Shown: positions 36,101-58,935 of the stretch, piece by piece
How positions within the stretch are numbered: position 1 is the stretch's first letter
Layout: each line of letters begins with the position of its first letter
From: Hofstenia miamia
Taxonomy: Eukaryota; Xenacoelomorpha; Acoela; Hofsteniidae
Reading direction: 5' to 3'
Assembly: GCA_900660155.1 (NCBI GenBank)
Contig: CABFPE010000171.1
Span: forward strand, 754,587 to 818,586
DNA: 64,000 nt
The notes under the pieces: generated by a model
Told to the model about the DNA's origin: nothing
The model's database searches: none
The model's input: the letters and a program-made list of their open reading frames with translations, nothing else
Program-made: the position numbers and the translations under genes

Positions 36101-37381
36101 TATAAAAATACATTTACAGCATTTGTAACATCTGAATCATTTAATGTTTATGGAGATTCAGTAGGAGTCTGACCTACTATTTCCTTATATAAGTATGGCT
36201 GTGTTATTTACTTTATGAATCTTCAAGTCAATAAGTAATAATAAAATTAAAATTCATATGAATATTGACAATACAATGAAAACCATAACTACTACTAAAA
36301 GACTATCAATAATGGAAATTAATGTAGATGCTATTTAAGTTGCAATCTATTTCAAGTTTATTACTACAAACAGTATAGATTACTAAACAACAATAACACA
36401 ATGGTTCATGAAATCTCTAACATATTTAACATCAACATGCAATTTAGTGCTAAATTAATCCCAATCTCAAATATTCAATTCAATATCTAATTTACCACTT
36501 TGGTTAATTTTGCTTTAATATAAAATGTCTATAAATTACATTAATGGGATACTTTGGAATATTTTACATTGAAACCAGGGAATTCAAGTACTTGACTTTT
36601 TTGTGATTGAAGATTGGATTTATTTTTAAGATTGAGATTGAAAATGTGATGCAGTTCAATTACATAATTTTCATGATGTCATCCAATAATTATAGAAATT
36701 TCTAAATTTTTTAATCAGATTTTCATTTTTCATTAAAATTTATTGAAATTAATTTACAATTTATTTCTTATGGCATTAAAGTGAAACTATTTATATTGAA
36801 AATTAACTGTTGCTCACAACATATTTTTTTATCATTAAATTATTTCTCATGGATATGAATTCATATCTTGAGACTCACAATATTTGCATTATTAGTACTT
36901 CTCATGTTGCCAGGATGACTGGTACCAAGATTTTTCCACATTCATGGCATATGGTTTATCAGCAAGGAGGTTGTATTCACTATCCTAGTGGCAAAAAAAG
37001 ACATTGGCAGAACTGGCAGAAAAGATTGCAGGTTTTGAGTGTGTGGTGGTAATCTGGGGGAGTAATAATGTTGGTAGAGACAGTTCTACTCCAGAATGTG
37101 TTGCTGTTGGCATCATTGCTGTTCTTCAACAGTTAAAGTCAGTAAACAGATTTGTTTCTTGCTTTGAGTAACCACCCAGAGCGTGCATGGATTTTCAATG
37201 TTTCCAAGCAAGTTTACTTCATCTTGTGGCTTCCAAAGGTTTTCCAGCATCATCCTCTACTTCTGTCTTTAGAATTAGTTCAAAGCCCGCTGATGGCATA
37301 CATCTTACCCAACTAGGTTACCACTGCTAGATTTCATACCTGTTTTCTTTTCTATGCACAATTTTGCCAAGGTGATTCTCT
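33181..37381. other. Non-coding, nearly CpG-free stretch
   Basis: No gene is recognised. Short frames such as 35105-35308 (-) and 36810-37052 (+) show no known domain. GATTGA-rich simple sequence occurs near 36605-36650. Confidence 0.5.
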
Positions 37382-37808
37382 TTATGCTTTGTAGTGTATA
37401 TGCCTCAATTTTTTGTCTCTTGAATCAACCAAAGTTGTAATTTTATTTTGCAGATCTTGGTAGCACTCCTCCAATTTATGATTAACTGATTGGTAATTTA
37501 CATTTGAGAAATTAATTCTTTGATAGAAGGTTTGAAGGCTTTTTGAATTAACTACCTTTGTTATGGGAATGTGGTTGTCATAGACAAGCTTTGAAATTTC
37601 ACAGTTCTTTTCTCTTTTCAGTTTTTGGTTTTTTGACAAAGGCCAATGTTGACTGACCCTGAGCTGGTCTTTTCTTACTGTCACACAATGTGGTGTGTCT
37701 ATGGAGAGCAGTTGTACCTGACTTTGGACACTTAATAAGTTCACCACATTTCATACATTTTCTGTATTTGGTTTTCTGTCCATTAACAAACTGAACAAAG
37801 TAAGACAT
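37382..37808 (-). mobile_element. hAT remnant with BED-type zinc finger
   Basis: The minus frame 37599-37808 has CMKCGELIKCPKSGTTALHRHTTLC, a BED-finger pattern (C..C then H....C; positions about 37675-37755) typical of hAT N-termini. The overlapping minus frame 37382-37747 continues with SKLVYDNHIPITKVVNSKS, like the segment after the finger. The rest of the transposase is not found. It is old and inactive. Confidence 0.5.
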
Positions 37809-40800
37809 ATTGTAGTGTCACTTGTGGACTTTTTCATTTATTTTTATAAATTAGATTAAATGTAATGGTAGTGATGTTGACATGATATAATAAGCTTATT
37901 TCAAGTTTGGTTTATGATGCTAAATTAATGTCACCTTGATTTGGTGCTAAGTAGTTTTATTGGTCAATTCAATTTGTGAGGGAAACATGATCTTATGATT
38001 TTATGTTGTAAACAAAGGCAGGTAATAATTACTTTGTATAAATTATAGCAACTATGTAGAAATCAGTCAATAGATTATATTTCACCTCAATTGCATTTAC
38101 TTTTTTCCTCACCTTAATTTTTTTTCTATACATTTTGATGATTATAAATATTGTGTAAGCTTCCAGTGACAATTTGGGAATAACTCCTTTAAGTACTGAT
38201 GTGATGAGTAGTGTTCAGACAGTAAGCAGCCCGAATTGTGGACTGCATTATGTTAGGTGTACAGCTATGTGTAGACATAATAAACCTTTTTGTTCCAATG
38301 CAACACGCACATGCACTGATAATTTATTATACAGTTGGTTAACACAAATGCATGGTAATTACATGCTATTATTTAGTGAGCTGAGAGATAAGAAAACAAC
38401 TGAGGTGTTTATTGTGTATTGAGCTAGATAATAAATCAGGAGACAAATAAATAAGATAGCACCAATCAATCAAGTTACAAACTTCTCTTTCCCTGGATAG
38501 CACTTTGGCTGGAAGCCTTACAAATTGGTCATCCTGAATGTTGTCTAAACAGTTACTAGTTACATGGATGAATTACCAATGTTTTTCTATATATTAATTT
38601 TTGCTAGAATTGAGGCTGTTATGATATGGTCACTTCTGCAACATTCTGCCATGACAATGAGTTCCTTAGTGCTGGTATAGTTCCCAGCCCCTGATTCTAC
38701 ATTATGGATTTCATTTGAAGATTGCCTAGCCACTTTAATTTCTATGTGATCACTATCATTTGCAGCTCTAACACTTAAGTGATCACACAATTCAACAATG
38801 TTAGTATCTGACATGAATCTAAAATCTAAACTCATATATTAGTTGCTACTTCAAGTTATTTGACATTGGTTATGATATTGACATTGACATTATCAATTGG
38901 ATAATTAGAAAAATACAAGTGTTTGTGCTTAACATAACTGAATTGATAACTTCACATTTAATAATAATAGTTTAACATTTAGACTGTTTAGCTAGTTTAA
39001 CATTAAATTAAATTCAACATAGCATTTCCATTTGCCCAGCACTAAAATTAACAAATTAAAATATATTTATAAATATAGATTTGGATTCCAAATTTTAGAA
39101 TTGTATATTGTAAACTAAAACTGTATACATAACTAACTTTGAATTTCAATAGTTGTCATTTATCATTGTCCAATCCAATGATTCTATTATTATTATTTGA
39201 ATTTAGAATTGAATGTGATGAATATTGATTTGTAATCTAAATGAAATTTGACATAACAGCTCACAGTAACATCATTTCAAAATATTTCTAGTAGAATAAC
39301 ACTAATAAATTTATAATTTAAAAGCTTGAGAGTCAAATTGAGATTGACATTAATTTTTGTCAAGATTAAAGATTGAGATTGGGATTGAATTTGAAAGGTT
39401 TGAGATTGACCCCAAGATTTAGATTGAGATTGAACTCTGTGGTTGGAACAAATTAAGTGATGCCAATTGTTATGCTAAACACTTTTTTTTTGCTATGTGA
39501 TGATTATTGTAAGCTTTAACTGATACAATAGTTTTGTATTATATTCTGAAATTTATTGCTTGCTTCAGTACAGGTTTTATACTGCATAAATTGCATTTGC
39601 ATTTCAATTTTTTATATAGCACTGAAAATCCTTAAGACATATATAAAGGATACAACAGTGTGTCTTTGTCTATGAATCTACAATCTATTTAAGGACATTT
39701 GTATTTTAAAAATATCATTAACAAGTTCTAGGAAATTTTGCTTTGGAGAAGGCAACATATTTAAATTTATGAGAGAGTTTGTCAGCTTCTTTCTGTCTCA
39801 AAAGAAGTATTTCATGCAATTGAAATGGTGATTGCACCTGCACCTATTTTTGAAAATGCAGGTAAAAAGCACTGAAATTTAGTTTTCATTTTCAAATATT
39901 GTGCATGTTTTTGATAATCTTTCTAAGTGGGATTCAATTGCACTATACTGACTTCTGCACTGAAATGTTTTGATTTTCAGTTTAATAAAGATTTATTTAT
40001 TTATGTATTAATAACTAAAAGATTCATAGTGTAGCATCTGCTACCAGGCTTTAACATAGAGTTAATTATTTTTAAAATTAATATCTCTTGTTAGATGTGG
40101 GTAGGGATGTACTGATCTTAGTTCTTTGCTTCAACATAAGATCTGTTGTTATTAACTTATATTAACTCCAACTAATTCAATACTATTTAGGTATAACATT
40201 GTCACAATTTCCTTCCATGATTTCACTGTGGCCTCCAGCCAACTCCAATCTCCAAATCAATCCACACTCATGTGCCTCTGTTGTTGATCAAGTAGTTCCA
40301 AGTCTCAGCTCAACAAAGTAACTTATGTGTTCCCTATCCTAACTAAGTGCAACCCTCAAGGCTGGATGTAATTGACTTAAACTCAATTTGTAATGTGTAA
40401 CTTTGTACTTCACAACCTGGCAATGTCACTAGCTGCTTAATAAATATTACTTCAGCCATTACAGAAAACTATTGGCTTTTAATTAATATAGATAAATAAA
40501 GTAAATAATTACTTGCAGCTTCCTACCTTACATTTAGATAACAATACATGCTCAGTCTATTTATTGGTCTATTTATAGGTCACCTATGTAGTCAAGATAA
40601 TGTAATATAGNAGTAGTTCCAAGTCTCAGCTCAACAAAGTAACTTATGTGTTCCCTATCCTAACTAAGTGCAACCCTCAAGGCTGGATGTAATTGACTTA
40701 AACTCAATTTGTAATGTGTAACTTTGTACTTCACAACCTGGCAATGTCACTAGCTGCTTAATAAATATTACTTCAGCCATTACAGAAAACTATTGGCTTT

Positions 40801-41778
40801 TAATTAATATAGATAAATAAAGTAAATAATTACTTGCAGCTTCCTACCTTACATTTAGATAACAATACATGCTCAGTCTATTTATTGGTCTATTTATAGG
40901 TCACCTATGTAGTCAAGATAATGTAATATAGATATAACCTACAGTAGGCTAACTAGCCTTATCTCTGAAGTCAATTATTTAATACATGCAAATGAATGAA
41001 TCTATAGTCAGCTAAATGGAGAAAAACTACTATTTGTACCCCTAATGTAAATGCAGGTTCATGGCTTGGATCAAGGACCCTTGAATTGCTACTGATGTGT
41101 GCCCAAGCCACTACTAATGCATCTACCATTTAGCTTGACATGATTTAATAAAAAGCAAACTGAAAGAAATCTAAAGATAAGAATTTCAAAGAATTTACTT
41201 CAACAGTTTTCCAATTAATTTCCACTCTATTTATAGTTTAATTCAAAAACTACATGTCATTCAAAATTTGAATTTATCATCTGCCAAAATAACTAAAAAT
41301 AATGGAAGCATTATTGCCCCCTTCATTTTTCAAATTATTTGTTGACAAGTACTAATTTGCCATATTGTTTCTTGGTTGCATTTTACAAACATAATGATGA
41401 TAAATAAATTTAAATTGTTTTTAATCACTAAATAATAATTCTATCTTAATTCTGACTAATCATCCAACCTTCTCTTCTTTTAGCAACATTATGCTTTGTA
41501 TTATGCTATAATAGTGTAAGGATAACACAGCAATTATATTATGGAAAATTCCAGGTTTGAATCCTGTTGAATCTAATGAATGAAATTGTTGTGGTGATTT
41601 TCATTAGAATATTACATATTAGAAAAAGATGTAACAAGATGAATTATTGTGCATATTTAGAATATTTATGAATTGTATTGCAAGGCTTCAGTACAAATAA
41701 ATTTAAAGCATTATAAAATAATTTCCAGATTCCTGCTCAAAGGTAGGGGTGCAAGCTGTAAAATCATTTTTATATAAC

Positions 41779-41813
<35 letters not shown>

Positions 41814-41911
41814 TATTCACATTCTGCATGAACATGTTTCAACAAATAAATTCTTAAAATGTAGGATAATTCCTTTTGATAAAGCATGCATTCATATTAA
41901 ACACTTAAGTT
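37809..41911. other. Non-coding, nearly CpG-free stretch
   Basis: No gene is recognised. GATTGA-rich simple sequence lies at about 39355-39435. A 320 bp exact duplication (40291-40610 and 40612-40931) around a single n is probably an assembly artefact. A TA array lies at about 41783-41812. Confidence 0.5.
40291..40931. repeat. Exact 320 bp tandem duplication across a single n
   Basis: 40291-40610 and 40612-40931 appear identical, separated only by n at 40611. This is the pattern expected when two overlapping contigs are abutted without merging, so it is unlikely to be biological. Confidence 0.85.
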
Positions 41912-42130
41912 TTAGGGGGTAAAAAAATAAAATGATACATTAATTTCAAATCTAGCAAAACAAACAATTTGCATTGTATTGCAGTAAACAGTAGATGGCT
42001 TTTGCAATGGATTATACCACATTGACTCTGTCATTGCATTCCTTCTAATTTTTGCCTTAACAATATCATGCTCTTCACATGAATGTGGATGGCCATTTTT
42101 ATCAGGTCCCTGTGTTATGTTGTTGTTCAA
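41912..42130 (-). mobile_element. Possible MULE/FLYWCH transposon fragment
   Basis: The minus frame reads GHPHSCEEHDIVKAKIRRNA then PSTVYCNTMQ, like the segment following FLYWCH fingers in MULE-related invertebrate proteins (H.H...D...V...I...A, then a P..IY-like motif). It is short, isolated and without upstream finger residues, and it sits in CpG-free DNA. Confidence 0.35.
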
Positions 42131-43403
42131 ATCAGTAATGGCTTTAACATTGCATTTATTACACTTCCAATAATTGGGAAAAATTAGTTTTTCTGCTTAA
42201 AAAAATATATGGTTATCAATTTTTAAAATGTTCCCTCTTGCAGATTTCTCAATAGAAACAGTTGAGTTCATTTTGCTAATGAATGAAAGTTATGCTAAAA
42301 TATTTTGATTGGCTGATGCAATTTCTAACTATATTTTCATTTCTAAGTATTTTCATATTCAATATGCTTTCCATTTGAAGTACTTTTATTTTTAAAGTAT
42401 TTTCCTTTTGATGTAATTTCTGTATGCCCTTTTTACAGAAATTGAAATATATATACATATATTGGTCACTCTCTCTATTTTAAATTTATATGGTGTGCTT
42501 TGTCCCAAGAGGGTGCTCTACAAACATTTATATGGAACACACTGACTTTATTTTTTGAAATTCAATTTACAGGAGAAGAAGAACAAAATTACATTATAAA
42601 TTTTCTAGAGGTATTAGTAATATTGAACCAACATCACCATGAAACAAAGATGTATCACAAACCTTATCAATTTTTTTGGTACCCAAAGTACAATATTAAC
42701 ACAATTAAGTGCTTCATTAATCAAATTTTTAAATTTATTCAAATTGTAATAAAATGATTTAATCCATAACTGAATTATATGAAATATTTGAAAAGAACAG
42801 CTGTCCACATAAATTTATTAATAATTTTATTGACTGAGCTCTCACCTCAAAGTCTATTGAATGCAACAAAGCAAATGATGAAGATAAAATACCAATATAT
42901 TGGAAATTACCATAGATTGAGAACAATCAAAATCTCTTTAAAGCACAGATAAAGATCATTAATGCAAAATTAAAATTAACTAAGTTAACACCACTATTGC
43001 AATCAAAGATCATATTGAAAAAATGCTAGTTTCCTCACTTGTCTAGAAATACAATTGTGAAAAATGCAATATTTCTTACATTGGGGAAACTAATTGTCAT
43101 TTCATAGATGGAACAATGAACATCTATCAGGTTATTAAATGTCAGACATATATATGCATTAACATCATACTAGAAAGAATATAATAATGAGACCACCCAA
43201 AATGAAGATTGCAGAAGCTTTAATAATTAGGCTTTAATAATTATTGAACAAGCAACATATTAAATTTATTCTAAGTGCATGAAAATTTAAACATAATTAA
43301 ATTTTATTATAGTATATTGTAAATATTATTCCTACAAATTTTGTATTCTGATTATGATTTTTGAATCAAAACTGGTGAACATTAAATTGAGCACAATATT
43401 ATA
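42131..43403. other. Non-coding, nearly CpG-free stretch
   Basis: No gene is seen. Short open frames on both strands have no known domain. Confidence 0.5.
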
Positions 43404-43406
43404 TAC

Positions 43407-43469
<63 letters not shown>
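43404..43469. repeat. (TA)n microsatellite
   Basis: About 65 bp of TA repeats. The Tyr/Ile-rich open frames over it are artefacts. Confidence 0.95.
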
Positions 43470-43471
<2 letters not shown>

Positions 43472-43729
43472 TATAGCAACCACTGTGTACATTGAAAAAC
43501 ATACACACTGGTCCGAATAATAATTTTTGTCGACCTCTGTGTACTTTTCCCTTGTACGTAGTGGTATTTCACTTCTGAAATTTGCAAATTTTGAGTTATG
43601 TGGACTTTGACTATACAGTGATAATTGTATCCATGTTGAGCATATCTATGCAAAGTTTGAGGCTTTTAGCCCCAACAGCCGATTTTCTGTGGGCAATTTT
43701 AGGAATTTCCACTGTGAAGTGCTACATGA

Positions 43730-44617
43730 CCCGCTATTCCCATGGGATTTAATAGTTTCAATGCCCAGGAAATTAAAATTTTGCCGCACTTGATACCAAA
43801 ATGGGACTGGGACCCTCAAAGAAGAACGTGGGACCTCAGATTCCAAAAAAATCTTCATAATATTTTCAAAATTCTGTTTCCAAATGAAAGGTATCCCATG
43901 GGATCACAGGTAAACATTATGATGGGATAAGAATATTTACTGGGATATGTCTTTTTTATGCATGTGGGACCAATAATTTACATGAATGTTGGTCTTGGAC
44001 CAATAATTTATGGTCCTTTCAGACCTTCTGTACATAGCAGTCATTATAATTAGGTGGATGAGCTGCTGAGTGGTACTTCACCACCTACTACTATGGGATT
44101 TATTAGTTGTTATGCCCAGGAAAAAATAATTATGCTGCAGCAGGTACTAAAAAAAGACTGGGAGGAGCAACGAAGAAGAAGGGAGCTCAGCTTCCAAAAA
44201 AAAAATCATCATAATATTATAATTACGTTTCCAAATGAAAAGTATCCCATGGTGGCACAAGTAAACATGATGATGTAAGAATAATATTTTTTATATGTCT
44301 TTTTATTCTTGTGGGAGCAATAATAATCATGAAAATTGGCCTTGGACCAATAATAATTGGTCCTTTTAGACCTTCCACACATAGCGGTCGTCATCATAAT
44401 TAGGGTGGAGACAGCGGCCGAATGAAGACGCAGTTTTGTTCTCAGCGGTCGTTATAAAAATAATTATATATATNNNNNNNNNNNNNNNNNNNNNACAGGT
44501 AAACATTATGATGGGATAAGAATATTTACTGGGATATGTCTTTTTTATGCATGTGCGACCAATAATTTACATGAACTTTGGTCTTGGACCAATAATTTAT
44601 GGTCCTTTCAGACCTTC
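43730..44617. repeat. Diverged tandem repeat, unit about 340 bp
   Basis: Two copies (about 43736-44060 and 44088-44400) share ATGGGATTTA, ATGCCCAGGAAA, GTTTCCAAATGAAA and TGGACCAATAAT in order. A third partial piece (44495-44617) follows a 21-base N run and is nearly identical to about 43911-44032. Unlike the DNA around it, the block contains a dozen or so CpG dinucleotides, so it probably arrived later. Confidence 0.7.
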
Positions 44618-44618
44618 N

Positions 44619-44653
<35 letters not shown>

Positions 44654-46408
44654 AGAAAATTATTATTCATCTCAGTTTTCTTTACTAAATTTCAAGAATG
44701 CATTATGATGTGCAGAAGTTTAATCAGAACTAGGGCTATTTGCTTGTGTTTTTTTGTAAATTTGTGAAATGCAGTATACTATAAACATATTTGATTGATT
44801 TCTACATGTGAAGGTGAGCATTTGATTAATTTTTCTAAATAATACAAATCAGTACCTCAAAATAGTGCTTTAAGAACATAATTGCACAAATGTAGAAATA
44901 TCAGTTACTTTCAGTAGCAAACATGAATATAATTCACACAAAATCAAATAATCTTGATGCAAAAAATGGAAACTTTATGTGTTTTACAAAATGTAATAGA
45001 AATTATAAAATATACATTTTTTCAGCATTGAATATTTTTGGAAATTGTTAATTAATTTCAAAATGCTCTTAAGCCTAATGATTTGCTAGGTATGAGGGAG
45101 AGATTCAAGCAAAATGCCATTGTATATCACAAATTTCAAAGGAAAGTGACACCTTATATCTGTGTTGTTCAATTTTAAAATGATTGTTATCATCTGTAGC
45201 AATTCAAATTTATAAGCTTATAGAGAAAAAAGGGGAGTTCTGATGCCAAGGAAAGGGTATTCCACCACTACTTGCACCTTAGTGCTTCATATATTGTAAT
45301 TTCAGTGCAAAAATACTATATATGATAAAACATGAAAAACAGGTTTATGGTAAAATCATTACTGATCATTTGCTCAAATGCAATGCTTTGACATAATGAT
45401 TCTGGGTCATAGAAATGGAACTTTTATTTGGAAAGTTTTCCAGTATTTAGATACTACACTTACAGAAGATAAATCATTTCAATAAAAATAACAAACTATA
45501 ATGTTTACTTGCAATTTAAAATGTGTTACTTATTCAAACTATTTTCTAAAGTGTAAAAATGATATTTAAAATTGTTAGCATATAGGAGTTTTATGCATCC
45601 TAAAAAATCAGTTGTACATTTAATTACAATAGGTGTAAATATTTGACCACAAAACTAAAGAACTAATAAAAATGAAACTGAATATATTATTTTATTGTTG
45701 CACAAATACTCTGCATCATGATTTTTTTTAGCAAATCTTCTGATATTTAATAAAAAAGAATACAAACATTGTAAAAATTAATAAACAACCAAAATAATTC
45801 TTTATTAAAAGCCTTGTAAAGGCAAACAAATTAATAAGAACATCTGTTTATCAGTAATGAAATATGGAATCAAGATATAATCATCAAAAATCAGAGAAGT
45901 TTTTTGGAATTTATTAGAATGTTTGTTTTGTGATATTTTGACAACCACAGGATATTCTAGGTTCATATAAGTAAGATTATTGTTTTGTTATTCAAATTGT
46001 TAAATAATATTAAAAAATTTTTTTATAATTTTCTTAAAAGGCGTCTGTACATTGTGAAAAATTTTGCTAGTGGGAGGACAGTAGCCAGAAGTCCCCCCCT
46101 AAATCCATCTCTGATGATAGCACATAGCATTCTTTGCAAGCAAGTGTCAATTTAATGTTAACAATATTGTAGCAAAATTTGCAATCAAATGTTGTAACAT
46201 AACAGTAATTGGCTGACATGTTGATAGAGTAATGATTTTTGGAAAAACTTGTTTATGTATTGGGCAAAACAGTTGGTACTTAAAAGGAATGCAAATTTCT
46301 CAAAACAAATACCAAATATGTTTAAATGTATATAAATACATTAAAATGTATACTGTTGTTGCTGAGGAAAAAAGTGGCTTTAGCTAATTAAATTGATAAA
46401 TATCACTT
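44618..46408. other. Non-coding, nearly CpG-free stretch
   Basis: A TA array follows the n at 44618. No gene is recognised, and I find about one CpG in 1.8 kb. Confidence 0.5.
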
Positions 46409-46723
46409 TTATGTAATGGCATTTAGACACACATCTTTGGCAGTGTGCTTTATAAAGTCATGCTGAATATTGTTGCCCAAGAATTCTAAACCAATAAATT
46501 TTTTTAATGAACAGAAACAGTGAAAATTCATTTCCATATGCATTGAGTTTAAAATAGCTCCTAAAAAGCTTTCTAATCGTTCCTGTCTTATCAAGATGCT
46601 ATCCCTATACACCCTTTTTAATCCGATTTGGATATTTGGTATTCGTTTTGAGAAATGAGGTATCCATTTTAAAGTACCAAGCCGGGCGAAACATAAATGT
46701 TGAGACGAGATAGCATTAGGCAA
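46409..46723 (-). CDS. Possible exon of a PX-domain-like protein (uncertain)
   Basis: Minus-strand open frame of about 100 codons. The stretch IPNIQIGLKRVYRDSILIR followed by QERLESFLGAIL and LKKFIGLE resembles the C-terminal half of a PX (phosphoinositide-binding) domain in small sorting nexins, where a Pro-rich loop is followed by R..gLE.fL and a final FL helix. The first PX half is not visible nearby, no splice acceptor is obvious, and the nominal start is not an ATG. It sits exactly where CpG frequency rises at the right edge of the CpG-free domain, as a 5' exon of a leftward methylated gene might. It could also be chance or transposon-derived. Confidence 0.3.
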   Translation of the reverse strand: MPNAISSQHLCFARLGTLKWIPHFSKRIPNIQIGLKRVYRDSILIRQERLESFLGAILNSMHMEMNFHCFCSLKKFIGLEFLGNNIQHDFIKHTAKDVCLNAIT

Positions 46724-47156
46724 ACAACTTCAATTTAATCAAGTAGTCAGCCTCAGACTTTCAAAATTCGTATTTTATAAGGCTACTATATATTAACGAA
46801 AGACAGCTAATTTTTGTACAAAGCAATAAATTTAATAGAAAGTGAAAGCAAATGTATAAAAAATAAATTTTAAAATCCTAAAATAGTTAATATTAATTAT
46901 AACTGATAAATAACTTGACATTTGACATGTCTTACATCATTTTATGTTTAAATTTTTGCTAGTGATTTTTGAAAATTGTTTCTGAAAATTTAATTCATTT
47001 ATCAGTTCGTTAAACCTTTGGCGTTTTTTATCAAGATCTCAGTGCTGCTCTTAGCAATGAAAACGTAATTAAGAAATTTTTGCAGTCAGTCAAGTCATTT
47101 TGTTATTCTTTGGGGTTTGCATTTCTGAATTAATATTAATTTTATGTAATTACGGT
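46724..47156. other. Non-coding stretch left of the paraplegin gene
   Basis: AT-rich with no open frame of note. If the leftward frame at 46409-46723 is real, this is part of a shared intergenic region. Confidence 0.4.
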
Positions 47157-47328
47157 CGTTATTGCAGATCAGGGATCTCTGATTTCTAAAAGCCGAAGTG
47201 ACGTCAAATAACATTCTAAGGGTTTACGTCTTCAAATGTTAAAAGTTCATTGTTCTATATGACGTCATTTACAGTGTTCAGTAGAAACAATATGTTTATA
47301 TATCAGAGTCCCCTGATCTGCAATAACG
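47157..47328. mobile_element. 172 bp inverted-repeat element (MITE) with two CRE palindromes
   Basis: The left end CGTTATTGCAGATCAGGG is repeated in inverted form at the right end, and similarity extends through (G/C)TCTGAT, about 27 bp. Inside are two perfect TGACGTCA sites (47199-47206 and 47260-47267), the consensus for CREB/ATF factors. It lies about 530 bp upstream of the paraplegin start codon. No clear target duplication is seen. Confidence 0.6.
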
Positions 47329-47854
47329 CCTAGTTATGAAACATTAAAATAAATGGAATAAATTTCATGTTGATATTTCGAAGGAATTTTTTGGTTCAAA
47401 TCAAGATTGGGTGTTGGGGCGTTGTTTAATAAACAAGCAATCCATTTGAATCGTGAGTTTTAAAGGTATTTTTGAAAATAGTGTGAAGTATCTCTTTATT
47501 TACTCCGTATACAGTCTAAAATTAAGTGATTCGCCTTGAATTACCAAAATATATTGGCACATGGCAATTGATCGTAGGGTAAAAAACTTTGTCTATTCCA
47601 TCCCAATGTATGGTAGAAAAGAATAAGATTTCTTATATTTTTTGCTGTTTAAATTACTCTATTTTGAATATAACATCATTGACAAGCAAATATTTCGTAC
47701 TGTCCAATTTATTATGTGCTATCTGTGAAAAGCATTGACCGGGGTTTTTAAGAACTTTTCAACAATTGATGGTGTTAATTGAATACTAAATATATTCTAA
47801 CATTTTATTTTATTTCTTATATTGTTATTCTGCTTTAGCAATATTTACTTTTCG

Positions 47855-58386
<10,532 letters not shown>

Positions 58387-58606
58387 GACTATTTTAGTAA
58401 AATAACTAGATTAGAATTACGTTTCCAAAATGTTTTCTTGCTTATTCGTGATATTAGGTACCTTTAAGAGCTTTCAAAAATTTGTTTTTACAGTTGCCTG
58501 TGACTGATTTTGATAATTTCCCGTCGAATGATGATATGAGATTTATTTCATTCATGTACGCGTGTGAACAGCATTATCACTTTAAGGTGTAACTAAAAAT
58601 ATGCAT

Positions 58607-58612
58607 AATAAA
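58607..58612 (+). promoter_or_regulatory. Candidate poly(A) signal of paraplegin
   Basis: AATAAA 221 bases after the stop codon and 324 bases before the LYRM7 start. This is the first canonical signal after the gene. Confidence 0.5.
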
Positions 58613-58935
58613 TGCAATTGGATTTGACTGCTTCCATCCAACAATGTCTGCAAACATGTATTTCCGTTAACATGGATTATTTTATTGCGATTGATTTATA
58701 TCTTCTTTAATGCAAATATACTATGTCAAAGTTCAAGTAGGCAATTTTTTCAAATTTTTGATCGACTTTGCTTACGTAGAAGCATTGTCTTGCAAATTTA
58801 AATTCGTTGGGATCCATAACGCCCTTGGAATAGTAGCTTGAAAAAAGCTTTGCAGTACTCCACGTGATAAATTTGTTCTTGTTTTAATTAGTTTTCTTAA
58901 TTCTTCGTTTTTTCTATGTAATTCTATGGTTTCAG

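Noticed and set aside
41520-41575. GGTTTGAATCC, a box B-like word with CpG decay, as a tRNA gene
   Set aside because: No matching box A at proper spacing and no acceptor stem.
43399-43653. Frame with a run of alternating Tyr and Ile
   Set aside because: It is a direct translation of the TA microsatellite.
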